Assembly: GCF_037325665.1 (NCBI RefSeq)
Contig: NC_090255.1
Location: 29,881,985 to 29,945,984 of the forward strand
Direction: 5' to 3'
Length of the DNA stretch: 64,000 nt
Source of the DNA: Littorina saxatilis
Lineage: Eukaryota > Mollusca > Gastropoda > Littorinimorpha > Littorinidae
The notes below the pieces were generated by a model, which saw only the letters and a list, made by a program, of their open reading frames with translations, was not told the DNA's origin and made no database searches. The translations under genes were made by a program, and so were the position numbers. Below, piece by piece: positions 49,101 through 62,333 of the stretch (positions are counted from its first letter, which is position 1; every line of letters starts with the position of its first letter).

Positions 49101-51139
49101 TTCAGCACAGGTGTAGGAAAAATCATATACCAAAGTCTTATTTATTTTCTAATTTAACATTTTTTTTACAAATATGACCATGGTCTTTTAAACATACAGT
49201 GACATTAAACATTGTTATGTTAAAAAAAAGAAAAAAGAAAGAAAGCTTTTGCGCACAAATCAGAAATACAGGCCAAACCGTGAGTTTCTGTGGCAAAGCG
49301 CGACAGAGGAAATTGCACTGGTTTTATTTTTAGATCAGTGGGAAATTTTCAAGAACAGACGCTTGCATTTGGATGTGTCCAATAATAGTAGGTTTGGTTG
49401 TGATCAATCAGAATAATGTAGGCAGGGATGTCGTTAGGCGTCGGACATATAACGATGAAAATCCCCAAATGTCCGATTCACATTGTCGCATGTCGGTCAG
49501 ATGTCCTATCGTTTTAGCCTGAGCGTGGTCATTGTCCGATATGTACTCCATTCCTTCGGACAGCGCGATATTCGTTAATTTTCATTTCAAGATACAAATC
49601 TTCTAAAAGACCGAACGCTCTCGTGTTCAGCTGACACTGAAGTTGTCAGTGCCGTATTGATCTTTTCTTTTGTTGGGAATTCCCGAACCGTCTGGTGCAG
49701 CCACAGAGATCTGCAGCGCACTGATCTAAACTGAATAGTGCATGCTACAGGAGTACGGGAGACAACTCCAACTGACTAAATTTGTCGTCTGCTTTTGTTT
49801 TCGATACGACACGAAGCACTGACGGGAAGAAAAAGTAAAAATAGAATCACTTATAAAGAGTTAACTATTCGTTTAGACAGTCACATTGCATGTATCAGAT
49901 ATAATTCTAACAGTGAAAGAACATATGAAGTAAAGTTTGTAAATGAGAGAGCGTATTGAGCTTAAGAATGTTGTATAAGAGAAAGGGAGAATGTACGTTC
50001 TGGGTTACTGATTCCGACAGACCCGGCATTGGTTCAAAACAACCTTACTTTACTGTATTTTTTTTGTATGGATTTATGCAGTATTTTTCTGATTTTGTCG
50101 CATGTTTCATTTTAGTAAAAGTTTAGTCCAGAAGCCTATTTTGCGTTAATATTTAGGGTCTGTCGGAATCGGTGAGCCAGAACGTACATTCTCCCTTTCT
50201 CTCCCTGCCTCACCTGTTGGTCATGTGAACTCCGCTGCCTCACCTGTTGGTCATGTTGACACCCCATCCTCACCTTTTGGTCATGTTGACCCCCCCCCCC
50301 CCCATCATCACCTTTTGGTCATGTGAACCACCCTGCCTCACCTGTTGGTCATGTTGACCCACCCTGCTTTTCATAGATTGGCCTCTATAAAAAACCCAGC
50401 CTCACCAAATGGTCAACTTGGTTACTTTGTAACAACTGTAATGTTGTTTTTTTTACAAGTTAGTAAAATTAGAATTGATCAACAAGTTTTATTTTCTAGA
50501 ACTATAATTGGAGCATCTAAGTTTCATAACCTACATTTTTCTGCAGCTGCTCTTTAAAAACAACAAGAAACACTTTTCCCTTATTTTTGACCCTCTGAAA
50601 TACCGAAATAAAATAAAATCCACAAGCGATAGAATGAATCTTCCTTTTGACTTGAAAGCAAACATGATTTGGTAAAAGAAAAAAACCTCTGTCATTTAAA
50701 CATGTTTTTTCAGAACCATTTGGTCACTATGTAGCAACTGACGAACTGTTACACTTGGCCTCCGGTGATATTTGATCACCTCCTACAAAGCAACCAATTG
50801 ATTGAATATCCCAATTTTTGCTGATTCCTGTGTGTGAAAGTGGTGACTTTAATAAAATTGAACTTTCAAGTTTCTGGGCAAAATTTTGTTTTTGCACTTT
50901 CTTGTCACACATCTGAGTACCTTTTCAGTTTTCTGAAAACGACCCATCTGCATGTGGTGCCAACGCCTGAACCGAATTTTTCGCATAACGTGTACCAGTG
51001 CAACTTACTCTGCATTCGAAGCTGTAGTATTTCTTCTCAGTCTTCTGTAGACCAAGATGCCGGCCGTAGCAACAACCAGTCCACCAGCAATAGTTGTTAG
51101 AGCTGGGTGGTCTGAGTAGATAGTCCGTATCGTCTCCAT
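23920..51139 (-). CDS. faxc: FAXC-like (failed axon connections) gene, whole span
   Basis: Six coding positions on the minus strand: 51009-51139, 30586-30709, 29811-30007, then one of two alternative exons (26908-27119 or 26627-26835), 24294-24407 and 23920-24026. The reading is open for 293 or 294 residues. Residues 1-40 hold an N-terminal membrane anchor. About 45-110 form a thioredoxin-like GST-N fold (DTVILHQIG, PFAIKLETYL, PWISFNGHSVADS). The remainder is a GST-C-like fold ending DRFWPDWVECTT. This is the metaxin-related Fax/FAXC family; Drosophila fax acts in axon development with Abl, and the biochemical role is unknown. Intron 1 is about 20 kb and holds the Polinton. It is transcribed divergently from the APOOL-like gene. 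Confidence 0.88.
24074..24160. repeat. (AG)n microsatellite
   Basis: An uninterrupted (ga)n run in the last intron of the FAXC-like gene; the shorter ctctctct block at about 24209-24230 is separate. Confidence 0.95.
24294..24407 (-). CDS. faxc: FAXC-like gene, exon 5
   Basis: Acceptor atttgtgtttcag; donor gtgtgt. It reads TKRFLMGDQPCEEDCAIFGQ, then LSQLYWQLTGPTSNMFK. The FLMGDQPxxxDCxxFGQL block is the conserved C-terminal GST-like core of metaxin/Fax proteins. Phase 1 in and out. Confidence 0.93.
24600..25195. repeat. 27-bp minisatellite, about 20 copies
   Basis: Unit gtaacctgggtgctccgtaa ctgactc with point changes. Intron 4 of the FAXC-like gene. Open frames here are repeat artefacts. Confidence 0.9.
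25196..25967 (-). other. Intron, weak ~63-bp repeats at its end
   Basis: No gene seen in 25196-25830. From about 25830, units with gttgacaaatatct and aaaagtcatgctta recur; the same units resume at 26471-26580 on the far side of the MITE at 25972. Confidence 0.5.
25972..26470. mobile_element. 499-bp TTAA-flanked MITE (AGGCAC ends)
   Basis: TTAA at 25968-25971 and 26471-26474 flanks ends AGGCACAGTG and its imperfect complement (agtacct). It splits a ~63-bp tandem repeat, confirming insertion. Distinct core from the copies at 12014 and 55067, but the same target site and similar termini. Confidence 0.7.
26627..26835 (-). CDS. faxc: FAXC-like gene, alternative exon 4, version A
   Basis: Acceptor cgcttgattttcag; donor gtgagg. 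It reads VLVVQRWVQEVSVEFF, LFLRFYVTPSVRRMAFDQ, then GMGRHSKDEVLHIARKDLTA. Length 209 bp, enters in phase 2 and leaves in phase 1, the same as version B next door. About half of the residues match B; the GMGRHSxxEVxHIARKDLTALS block is nearly identical. With A the protein has 293 residues. Confidence 0.92.
26908..27119 (-). CDS. faxc: FAXC-like gene, alternative exon 4, version B
   Basis: Acceptor gatgtgcgcag; donor gtaagt. It reads VLVCQRWVQHLDMDLVAKAF, KYMLSPAIRKKAWEQ, then GMGRHSSEEVVHIARKDLTA. Length 212 bp. Using both A and B, or neither, breaks the frame because the entry phase (2) differs from the exit phase (1). Only 72 bp separate A and B. With B the protein has 294 residues. Confidence 0.92.
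27330..28208 (-). repeat. Family A full copy (nested)
   Basis: Minus-strand copy with both termini and a (AC)n run at about 28093-28135. It closely matches 31508-32388 and 2000-2900. Confidence 0.85.
28209..29226. repeat. Family D element split by a family C element (28454-29158)
   Basis: Left D end ggtgtggttacggtaaccc, right D end gctatgttaccttaaccaca. The C insertion carries an extra internal tandem duplication of ~130 bp (gatataaaatgtctaatttt ... ttccgagaaaag) absent from the C copy at 18718. Confidence 0.75.
29294..29434. repeat. Duplicated border of FAXC exon 4B
   Basis: gacaccctgcgcat...actcattgaacaatttct followed by gttgtactgaattgaattac repeats the exon 4B start and its upstream intron (27111-27170) with few changes. 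The unit ctggragaaaaagactatkgg ccaattgg occurs on both sides. About 18 bp of exon and the acceptor cag survive. Confidence 0.65.
29811..30007 (-). CDS. faxc: FAXC-like gene, exon 3
   Basis: Acceptor ttctcacgcag; donor gtgagc. It reads NVHDMKKSSKGKYPWISFNG, HSVADSAFCIEFINKKRNVD, then AFQRLAEEDIYW. SKKGKxPWIxxNGxxxxDSxFxIxxL and EExxYW are family marks. Phase 0 in; leaves with TG of Trp, completed by G from either exon 4. Confidence 0.93.
30008..30585 (-). other. Intron, no feature seen
   Basis: Intron 2 of the FAXC-like gene. An A-rich run at 30485-30540 on the plus strand; nothing else recognised. Confidence 0.5.
30586..30709 (-). CDS. faxc: FAXC-like gene, exon 2
   Basis: Acceptor tgtgattgcag; donor gtatgt. 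It reads EDYPKDTVILHQIGRGPFAP, SMTPFAIKLETYLRIAKIPY, K. This is the beginning of the thioredoxin-like GST-N fold (YPxDTVxLHQ, PSxxPFxxKLETYLRxAKIPY). It completes the split Glu codon from exon 1 and ends in phase 0. Confidence 0.94.
30744..31101 (-). repeat. SINE B copy with 16-bp target duplication
   Basis: aacagccttgatagat at 30728-30743 and 31102-31117 flanks it. The 3' end (minus strand) is aaacatcaaataaagaaag. The 5' part near 31095 carries the tacccgatgctccccagcat and ggcgactaacgg segments found in all three copies. Confidence 0.93.
31508..32388 (+). repeat. Family A full copy
   Basis: Both termini intact, including tatatttagtcaagttttga and cgccttacgcgacttgttg. It is followed immediately by an older copy. 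Confidence 0.85.
32389..33672 (+). repeat. Older family A copy split by a MITE
   Basis: Begins inside the element (aaatgtctttgacgacgtca) and ends tgccttacgcgacttgtta. It is interrupted at 32686-33317. Divergence is clearly higher than in the copy just upstream. Confidence 0.75.
32686..33317. mobile_element. 632-bp TTAA-flanked MITE (CCCCTTCACTGCC ends)
   Basis: TTAA at 32682-32685 and 33318-33321. Terminal inverted repeats CCCCTTCACTGCC. Removing it restores the family A text ttatattcggattaaacaca, proving insertion. The TTAA target is the signature of piggyBac-type transposition; no transposase inside. Confidence 0.88.
33673..34159 (-). other. Intron 1 of the FAXC-like gene, little recognisable
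   Basis: Contains a fragment of the SINE B 3' end at about 33795-33850 (cgcgatataaccttgaatgg, aacgacgttaaacacc). Otherwise AT-rich sequence with no gene seen. Confidence 0.5.
34160..35311. repeat. 30-bp minisatellite, left part (about 38 units)
   Basis: Unit gcctcacctgttggtcatgt plus a ten-base variable part (tgacccccct, gaactccgct, tgaccaccct). It continues at 50203-50362 beyond the Polinton, so the two parts were once one array. Because 30 is a multiple of three, open frames exist on both strands (402 and 349 codons); I regard them as non-coding. Confidence 0.93.
35312..35693. repeat. Polinton left terminal inverted repeat
   Basis: 382 bp, matching 49821-50202 in reverse with about one difference. 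The outer 47 bp (35312-35358) recur in inverted form inside the same repeat at 35490-35536 with a few changes. The inner 44 bp overlap the end of the gene at 35650-36273. Confidence 0.92.
35650..36273 (-). CDS. Polinton protein with hydrophobic hairpin (207 aa), unknown role
   Basis: Helical N-terminal part (about 1-55), a glycine/alanine-rich hydrophobic stretch of two putative membrane helices (about 58-108; ILASAAGVTGTILLATGVGT and GGVAAAVGGLSFIASAIM), then a charged helical C-terminal part with LSISKALEDSKVSDEEF. I recognise this layout from invertebrate Polintons, where the protein is common but of unknown function; the central hairpin recalls apolipoprotein-L-like membrane-active proteins. 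The last 14 codons lie within the terminal inverted repeat. Confidence 0.75.
   Translation of the reverse strand: MTSSVKLYPNIDESAAESQQFRLAHISNIQKQLEDELEKYSRARRKYSTTYNSLSNASTGSTILASAAGVTGTILLATGVGTPVSLILGGVAAAVGGLSFIASAIMKKIVKKLEKHESISTLASSKLSSLKLSISKALEDSKVSDEEFKQIQTDFDDYKSKKASIQTKTRAEYNKPIDIEDLKKQFLKKGIQIGREEKVKIESLVKS
36304..37176 (-). CDS. Polinton protein, 290 aa, unknown role
   Basis: Not recognised. No membrane segment or known motif; composition suggests a beta-rich globular fold (many short alternating hydrophobic runs, for example ATMIFDIVVRKREE and EEVRVFIAVQK). The likelier start is the second Met (MSSGPTIAYP, 37164), directly after an AAAATG context as in neighbouring genes. It lies between the hairpin protein and the likely penton gene in one minus-strand block, so a structural role is plausible but unproven. 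Confidence 0.7.
   Translation of the reverse strand: MSIKMSSGPTIAYPVACSTIELKDLADAIDFESNAEVGAVYAFEFTDTGHYKRKEIDDEKKPRFLKLGQIRDVNVPDPIVDDIYYMWKHQNKKWVLSPVMKKIDWEMKFEFVSPYTLVGKDDTFRKSINAKPLIVSLVPAFNSRGEVAVKPFHKNNYLIHRKQSVEKDADTIVDFIPKLPIGQNATMIFDIVVRKREETTNTVLMRGINLNWRPLNVEEVRVFIAVQKDSNTIKKQTSNQNVVVNADINNLTEIRSINLTYLDLIAFYYTDKVLSNEQLQSLAETLASEN
37181..37741 (-). CDS. Likely Polinton minor capsid (penton) protein
   Basis: About 186 residues. Segments VEDGYYDFCTLEKELF, LLDMLGITKIYKG, SVLFVHMRELNTSYNLFND and HEFLHIDLKNQSGQPVD match what I recall of single-jelly-roll penton proteins in invertebrate Polintons: a mid-protein N-x-FN signature, and a last strand pair with an (N/D)x(D/S)G turn. It would form the fivefold vertices with the major capsid protein. 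It starts within 105 bp of the divergent gene at 37846. Confidence 0.6.
   Translation of the reverse strand: MHCMKLCTRLLGIISVKKKANNWVRINGKTHSVEDGYYDFCTLEKELFAPVGITASLNHASLIATLTMPKTREVNVEFPTKLLDMLGITKIYKGTRPIDMDVNSVLFVHMRELNTSYNLFNDQRSDLLRILPPSDASFCKMHVPTFKTLQFKDLEEGCHEFLHIDLKNQSGQPVDCLFNITLEIVP
37762..39066 (+). CDS. Polinton membrane-anchored protein (434 aa), unknown role
   Basis: The likely true start is 37846 (MIQYKFNKDVKY, after aaaaATG), giving 406 residues; the upstream hydrophobic lead may be untranslated. Tyr/Trp-rich globular part (YWPGHTSFSSNVQVQLG, INESIRTYTWCLLGS), a Ser/Asp/His-rich linker with three EDH/DDH repeats (about 365-400), and one C-terminal membrane helix (ALVIGGVGVGLLLL). 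Comparable proteins occur in cnidarian and mollusc Polintons without assigned function. Confidence 0.75.
   Translation: MLIGFASLTGTLVFTFVSVINIFYSTTKMIQYKFNKDVKYKTGPYYNPKTISFHELDFAVTETESIRVKVPDPFHSYLNPPIKNDSVPKMWNSHPIQFYQNQLNFAIFCATTGCGVSYADHMNNSNLLTKCVYTFHVYYQCRRILSELQAPMPHEKSWNPFNNRINMKVYERLCNEFNIDFKTDFRQKQDKNHGMGTLYLWGVHRRYNFDYWPGHTSFSSNVQVQLGSIEQQHHNAWTTFILDTGKGFTGSGVERINESIRTYTWCLLGSQAQTRSNIMRTSTGFGAQKQLLSNLEDVINSAVDLPSSIKRYQDSLRYARSKVDFAVGNGLYMLPSDLQLQIGTITNYNNEIIIASDTQPLGKGEELNSEIRTMLQPYHNEQKQSVTSEDHAAGEDHSVTSDDQAVSISDDHESQKTALVIGGVGVGLLLLYSR
39043..40287 (-). CDS. Polinton coiled-coil membrane protein (414 aa)
   Basis: The likely start is Met15 (MAEGGFEDLF, 40245), after an AT-rich leader. 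Order: acidic N-terminus; a Lys/Leu helical region; a long heptad-rich coiled coil (about 175-290); a hydrophobic helix (SILTALGFAISTLVLTF); a proline-rich linker (PPPPPSPSPPSDP); an amphipathic Lys/Ala helix (LAELLKK-like) and one or two C-terminal membrane helices. The 3' end overlaps the end of the convergent gene 37762-39066 by 24 bp. Role unknown; the architecture suits a virion membrane or internal scaffold protein. It is divergent from the capsid gene. Confidence 0.75.
   Translation of the reverse strand: MPSFFIFKIKNKLQMAEGGFEDLFEPADDMSEAIPLVPYHHSLHYEVARHELLEGKVRDFYKSLGEEPDVLDPNQFKMEANHLYTTSDKGEKVQLTYKSNPAKFLSKVSLKQKLTANRLRQLDIVPSTRSSPSHVVSLLQQAELGLPTATQIESVPLQDLNKLADEADQLIQEIETSFSEETSLKTPHELLPMREIEALNQSLQTIRGEIANNLSKLGQLDEDINKEKQKLADADDLNLEQEVKNRISKRLKDLQEEKAIRLEVLSNNREQLRTQVSRIKNTIQRILYEDTTLAERIRTLFREQGITIASILTALGFAISTLVLTFTGGTVTPPPPPSPSPPSDPGWVKKQLKHIAELLKKLAAKALDALPGIIGSIVSWLLSFAGKVVGFMAEHLWTLIVLIAGVLLTRIKQK
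40281..41564 (+). CDS. Polinton major capsid protein (double jelly roll)
   Basis: 427 residues. The stretch TVIVTNNPSTIDQNEILTV, RFPNLGKNDVIVPGTVRLSF and RAIVRKITVKLEGREVMSLN is the recognisable N-terminal block of Polinton capsid proteins; LPIYYERVLNHSTLSKS begins the second barrel. By family it forms the trimeric capsomers of an icosahedral particle. It starts after a near-palindromic AT-rich spacer of 35 bp shared with the divergent 39043-40245 gene and is followed at once by the packaging ATPase. Confidence 0.85.
   Translation: MAQSFGSVLDPYRRLKEPLGVKGIRQTVIVTNNPSTIDQNEILTVRFPNLGKNDVIVPGTVRLSFKLELESGSDANRTLAYNVGRAIVRKITVKLEGREVMSLNNADVFLVYADNWLTDNEKKNRVFQGIQSDNGIKVRIGAGDKADNKKDNAVNVAFGNKFCIPLDFELINSHPPFYQGALRDRLSYDLTFNSYDRVMLSQDPEAKYKVSGISLEFDVVNHPELARLIENQYSSKLPIYYERVLNHSTLSKSQADPIWNINLNTPARSMKGILMLFEEPKDSYERQIEKFYNPLINRVYCTIEGQPNQIFASGMLPYQHYDEARKYFTGGRLKDPTSDLVAKDLHLHGVGVEDFLTNKYALWLDLRTTDDNKLHGSGRRIENGSEGITIQIEKEVGSSSKSVKIYVFVVSDAQLNISESRLQDIVY
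41554..42186 (+). CDS. Polinton A32-type packaging ATPase
   Basis: The likely start is Met8 (41575; MKYLDFLPKD), just past the capsid stop, giving 203 residues. Walker A GATGCGKT at 18-25 and Walker B LFIIDD at 94-99 are intact, with a downstream SVWILTQK sensor segment. This is the FtsK/HerA-superfamily ATPase of Polintons, adenovirus-like and giant viruses, which by family pumps DNA into the capsid. The position directly behind the capsid gene supports the role. Confidence 0.92.
   Translation: MFIERVKMKYLDFLPKDPHCSLICGATGCGKTRYVLDLLQTVYINHFEHIVIFCPTIKHNRTYKERKFIWSDQNIFIVNPSDRLNVCLEHYFDLFQNTPTLFIIDDCAAERDIVRKKSALAKLAFSGRHALISVWILTQKYNAVLKDFREQLKTITLFYSKDRDSFEECLRENDVIENKQERERIKNNLKSSKHSKLVLKTDQPVQYVCL
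42188..42466. repeat. Minisatellite inside the Polinton (11-12-bp unit)
   Basis: About 24 copies of aagttcttgtc / aagttcttactc fill the gap between the ATPase and the next gene. It has no stop for 81 codons in one frame but no sign of coding. Confidence 0.9.
42505..43032 (+). CDS. Polinton protein, 175 aa, one membrane segment, unknown role
   Basis: Not recognised. Soluble N-terminal part with a helical segment LTVEEVQHLSSEDIEKYHGR, an acidic loop with the duplicated LTHDLTHD, and a membrane helix at about 122-140 (YYRFGALLVPFVAGLITF) followed by a highly charged tail. Preceded by aaaataaaATG. The 3' end overlaps the next gene by 77 bp in another frame. Confidence 0.6.
   Translation: MNCDELLMQTATDIEICDSRTIPDKKERLYSLAVCGKTKHYLGQQLTVEEVQHLSSEDIEKYHGRYESVLGSKMVRSIGQTVIGLYTKIFGHFTPLDSEEDLTHDLTHDPVVSKSLESLACGLYYRFGALLVPFVAGLITFKHINFQNKKDDRSVEADSGADENTRSEHSDKETW
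42956..43393 (+). CDS. Polinton basic membrane protein, 145 aa, unknown role
   Basis: Lys/Thr/Pro-rich. Basic N-terminal half (KKPGRVEAGKKLAEWNRQKK), one membrane helix at about 80-97 (VAVAAVVGGGGYLLYKLW), then KPKSETPKSETPKPTNK repeats. GKKLAEWNR-type basic stretches occur in small virion proteins of Polintons, but I cannot name the family. Confidence 0.6.
   Translation: MTDQLKQTVEQTKIPEVNTVTKKPGRVEAGKKLAEWNRQKKLNQKAKQNIMSEVEQTPNIPEVTKVTQTDQELKSSFLSYRKVAVAAVVGGGGYLLYKLWQGKYKVSEKPKSETPKSETPKPTNKAVQTIKKPTVVPAVDSFHME
43424..43654 (+). CDS. Polinton small membrane protein, 76 aa
   Basis: Two hydrophobic helices (YHAAVIGGLSVGYTMLGKSL and LIGVVTASFATKDFLV) joined by MKPADLGKLDFEDGAK, ending GIIPENIN. 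Small two-helix proteins of this kind accompany many Polintons. Preceded by aacataaaaATG. Confidence 0.65.
   Translation: MSSEKTIVNLVYHAAVIGGLSVGYTMLGKSLLRMKPADLGKLDFEDGAKLIGVVTASFATKDFLVKQGIIPENINM
43664..44074 (+). CDS. Polinton small protein with membrane helices at both ends, 136 aa
   Basis: N-terminal hydrophobic segment (MVGGAIVNALAFSGSNYLF), a central charged helix (ERERHNKAMEQLAKAQDEYE), then KLGDFYQPSEEQKVGE and a C-terminal membrane helix (IVFIVIGMAVVYFIARAV). I recall near relatives in cnidarian Polintons (FSGSNYLFS, DFYxPSxxQ); role unknown. Starts ten bases after the previous gene. Confidence 0.75.
   Translation: MASLVMMVGGAIVNALAFSGSNYLFSKLQNGEERERHNKAMEQLAKAQDEYEKKRIAQLDFMNDKLRQQGHANKTFANVDAAIQEYYLVTGKKMKTSAPPKLGDFYQPSEEQKVGEIVFIVIGMAVVYFIARAVKS
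44096..45058 (+). CDS. Polinton rve-family integrase
   Basis: 320 residues. N-terminal helical domain (about 1-48), rve core with D74 (HQIDLLYLP), D137 (QCDDGKEF) and E172 (IVESFNKQL), the D-D-35-E arrangement, and an SH3-like C-terminal part (VRYLYAPGEAEG, WSIDIHEIKRV). Related to retroviral integrases; by family it joins the element ends to target DNA. Followed directly by the polymerase. Confidence 0.95.
   Translation: MSDALLSKIYYSPKGYWKGRTAIDKLSDAAGVSQDIAKKWLSKQAVWQIYLPAPRNITRPHFVNIKPNDTHQIDLLYLPHDTVRRKKYKYALTVVDVATRYKDAEPLTEKSAIATAVALQEIYRRGPLKYPRMIQCDDGKEFKGAVNQLLLKHHVTVKRGIPGNHRSQAIVESFNKQLAEKLFSYQYHQEFLDTESKLRNTEWVKRLPSVLRAMNLEVFKATGLRPVDAIKQKTIPVAPKSTTPVALLPFNQKVRYLYAPGEAEGDSRKRATDPIWSIDIHEIKRVVETNPPIYYLREPAPQRAFVKEELQLVPRGTNVK
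45055..48540 (+). CDS. Polinton protein-primed family B DNA polymerase
   Basis: The likely start is 45157 (MEDSVLESLS), giving 1127 residues, numbered from there. The N-terminal 320 residues include a CxxC...H...C finger (CRRCLLRIPS). Exonuclease: ExoI D333 (YADFES), ExoII N478/D483 (HNLRGYDSH), ExoIII Y613/D617 (YLLAD). Between ExoI and ExoII is a CWIC...RDHDHVSGQFRGAAH..CN module (425-460) resembling endonuclease VII/HNH. Polymerase: motif A D713 (YLDANNLYG), motif B 863-868 (NSCFGK), motif C D958/D960 (YTDTDS). By family it replicates the element from a terminal protein. Confidence 0.95.
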   Translation: MIFYFRFYSVNKNGSNFIFLIYIFILSYKIKLTAMEDSVLESLSTVFDTVELQVTDPQNVQSSVQDAIEQIPNNLLIEPPVKVQIVSLIKYKTISDEVLEVHVSTRQLALNSMAELNGNWADEMMKRFEQAAEDAKMKGSGWSEGEILKIELKLSKFAPIRGRSYIPLPPALVKKRAVLNIKNDDDKCFMWCVLARLYSVKKNAERVSNYHAYRNKLNFTGIEFPVSITSIDKFEQQNKPITVNVYTWDEEDELKPVRISKNSPTIGDCDTNHVDMLLMTDGVTYHYTLIRTMSRLMASTSNHNSKQDFCRRCLLRIPSIHAALIHKQHCKSVDDAVVKLTTPPPDSKVYFKNVCKLQKSPYVVYADFESIIVPYEGPLPKDLPKTVTLSNHQVCSYAFIVVSSDGKHSKPQLYRGPNAAKNFLQQMNQVRNDCSKQLNLSDIVMKPEDQEQFNSTTQCWICEQSLTPNTDNPIVRDHDHVSGQFRGAAHSKCNLQLKFDPKTWKLPIFFHNLRGYDSHLIMQAVTDEYKARCIAQSSEKYMAFTLNSLYFYDSAQHLMGTLESLSSSLTAFPITCKYFDSDLVRKGVYPYEYMDSWERFDEDELPPKDAYFSRLKGKGISDEDYEHAKTAWNKLGCNTMGDYHDQYLLADVCLLADIFENYRRTCMKHYNLDPSHYISAPGMSWDAFLRFTGVKIDLLSDLPTLQMIENGLRGGISMASHNYCKANNKYLDDFDPMKPSNYIMYLDANNLYGWAMCQTLPLRNFKIYSGPFSQCVVLTILKAGPDSRKGWILEVDLDYPLSLHDLHNDYPLAAERLKVNPREPPKLVPNLFHKKKYVCHYRLLQFYIRHGLILKAVHRIILFDQEQFMKPYIMKNTELRTKAADASEKDFFKLMNNSCFGKTMENPHKRKDVRLVTRENEAIKLTSKPQYQDFKYFHEQLYGILMKKLVVKLDKPVFIGFTVLELSKLLMLEFLYDYLKPRYPKSRVLYTDTDSFLLDIPADDIYKDLEAESPAVKGKDSFYDTCDYPKESPLHSNVNKKVIGKMKDEMNGKIIKEYVGLRAKMYSVASEKGVVKKAKGVSKQVVKSSISHDNYKEALFQKRVFHHDNPKISSALHQINTTIVNKKSLDANDTKRVYSSPEYSYAIGHWRTNGTPNSLSV
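48541..49820. other. Polinton non-coding right arm
   Basis: 1.28 kb between the polymerase stop and the right terminal repeat. No convincing gene; the longest open frame (91 codons, 48792-49067) has no recognisable feature. It contains a perfect 20-bp palindrome at 48835-48854. GC content and texture differ from the AT-rich coding part. Confidence 0.6.
48835..48854. other. Perfect 20-bp palindrome
   Basis: ACCGTTCACGCGTGAACGGT reads the same on both strands, with no central spacer. Chance occurrence of a perfect 20-bp palindrome in a few kb is low. It could be a dimer-binding site or a replication-related hairpin; function not shown. Confidence 0.8.
49821..50202. repeat. Polinton right terminal inverted repeat
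   Basis: Mirror of 35312-35693. It ends ctccctttctct and is followed by ccctgcctcacc of the minisatellite. It contains its own inverted inner copy of the terminal 47 bp (about 49978-50024). Confidence 0.92.
50203..50362. repeat. 30-bp minisatellite, right part
   Basis: Five or six decaying units (cctcacctgttggtcatgtg, then ccatcctcaccttttggtca) continue the array interrupted by the Polinton. A C-run lies at 50291-50303. Confidence 0.9.
50363..51008 (-). other. Start of intron 1 of the FAXC-like gene
   Basis: AT-rich, no element boundary seen. It ends at the donor gtaagt next to exon 1. Confidence 0.45.
51009..51139 (-). CDS. faxc: FAXC-like gene, first coding exon (membrane anchor)
   Basis: ATG at 51137-51139 opens METIRTIYSDHPALTTIA, then GGLVVATAGILVYRRLRR and NTTASNA, ending in donor gtaagt with a split Glu codon completed by exon 30586-30709. 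One N-terminal hydrophobic helix followed by Arg residues, fitting a signal-anchor with the GST-like part in the cytosol, as expected for FAXC proteins. Confidence 0.87.
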
Positions 51140-51648
51140 TTTGTCCTGTCAATCTGTCGTCGGTGCAACGCATGAGCCTCGTTTTTGCTCTGGACGCATG
51201 TACCCAAGTTGTCTTGTTACAGGTGCATACGTACTGATAAGGTACAGCTGTCCGTTCGACGGCTGTCGACGTTTGTTTGTTTGCTTTGTTCGCGAGCACA
51301 CTGAAAATTAACCAGCAATAAACCTATTGACTTTTTGCTCTTTCTTCGCTTTAGTAGATTATCAACGGCAAGGGAAATGCACATTCAAGTTTGGCGGCCA
51401 TTGATTGACTGTCAGTTGATTGGCGTCACGTTCCTACATCAAGAAAACAATTAAGGCCAACAATAAAGTTTGAATATATACTTTTCCATACACTTGCGTT
51501 GTTCCAACATATGCATCAAAATATTATACGATGCTAGACTCTCGCTGTCCGGAGATAAATGATAAAGTACCAGACATTCAGAACAAACAAACTTTGCAGA
51601 CGACCCATTTCAATCAAGGGAAACTACTCTCTTTCAAATTCTGTCAAA
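51140..51648. promoter_or_regulatory. Shared upstream region of the FAXC-like and APOOL-like genes
   Basis: 509 bp between divergent start codons, with no repeat inserted although both first introns are full of them. Several CG dinucleotides around 51150-51270 and no TATA box near either start. A bidirectional promoter is inferred from layout only. Confidence 0.55.
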
Positions 51649-62309
<10,661 letters not shown>

Positions 62310-62333
62310 CTTTACTTTTACCCTGTTAGTACT

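Larger units (their letters stand above)
35312..50202. mobile_element. Polinton/Maverick element (14.9 kb), looks whole
   Basis: Family assignment rests on the gene set: rve integrase, protein-primed family B polymerase, A32-type packaging ATPase, double-jelly-roll capsid protein, likely penton. Structure also fits: 382-bp terminal inverted repeats with AGAG...CTCT ends, and CCCTG on both sides (35307-35311, 50203-50207), one base short of the 6-bp duplication usual for the family. Thirteen genes in two orientations. The terminal repeats differ at about one position by eye and the frames are open, so the insertion is young. It lies in intron 1 of the FAXC-like gene, within a minisatellite. 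No adenain-like protease was recognised. Confidence 0.93.
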
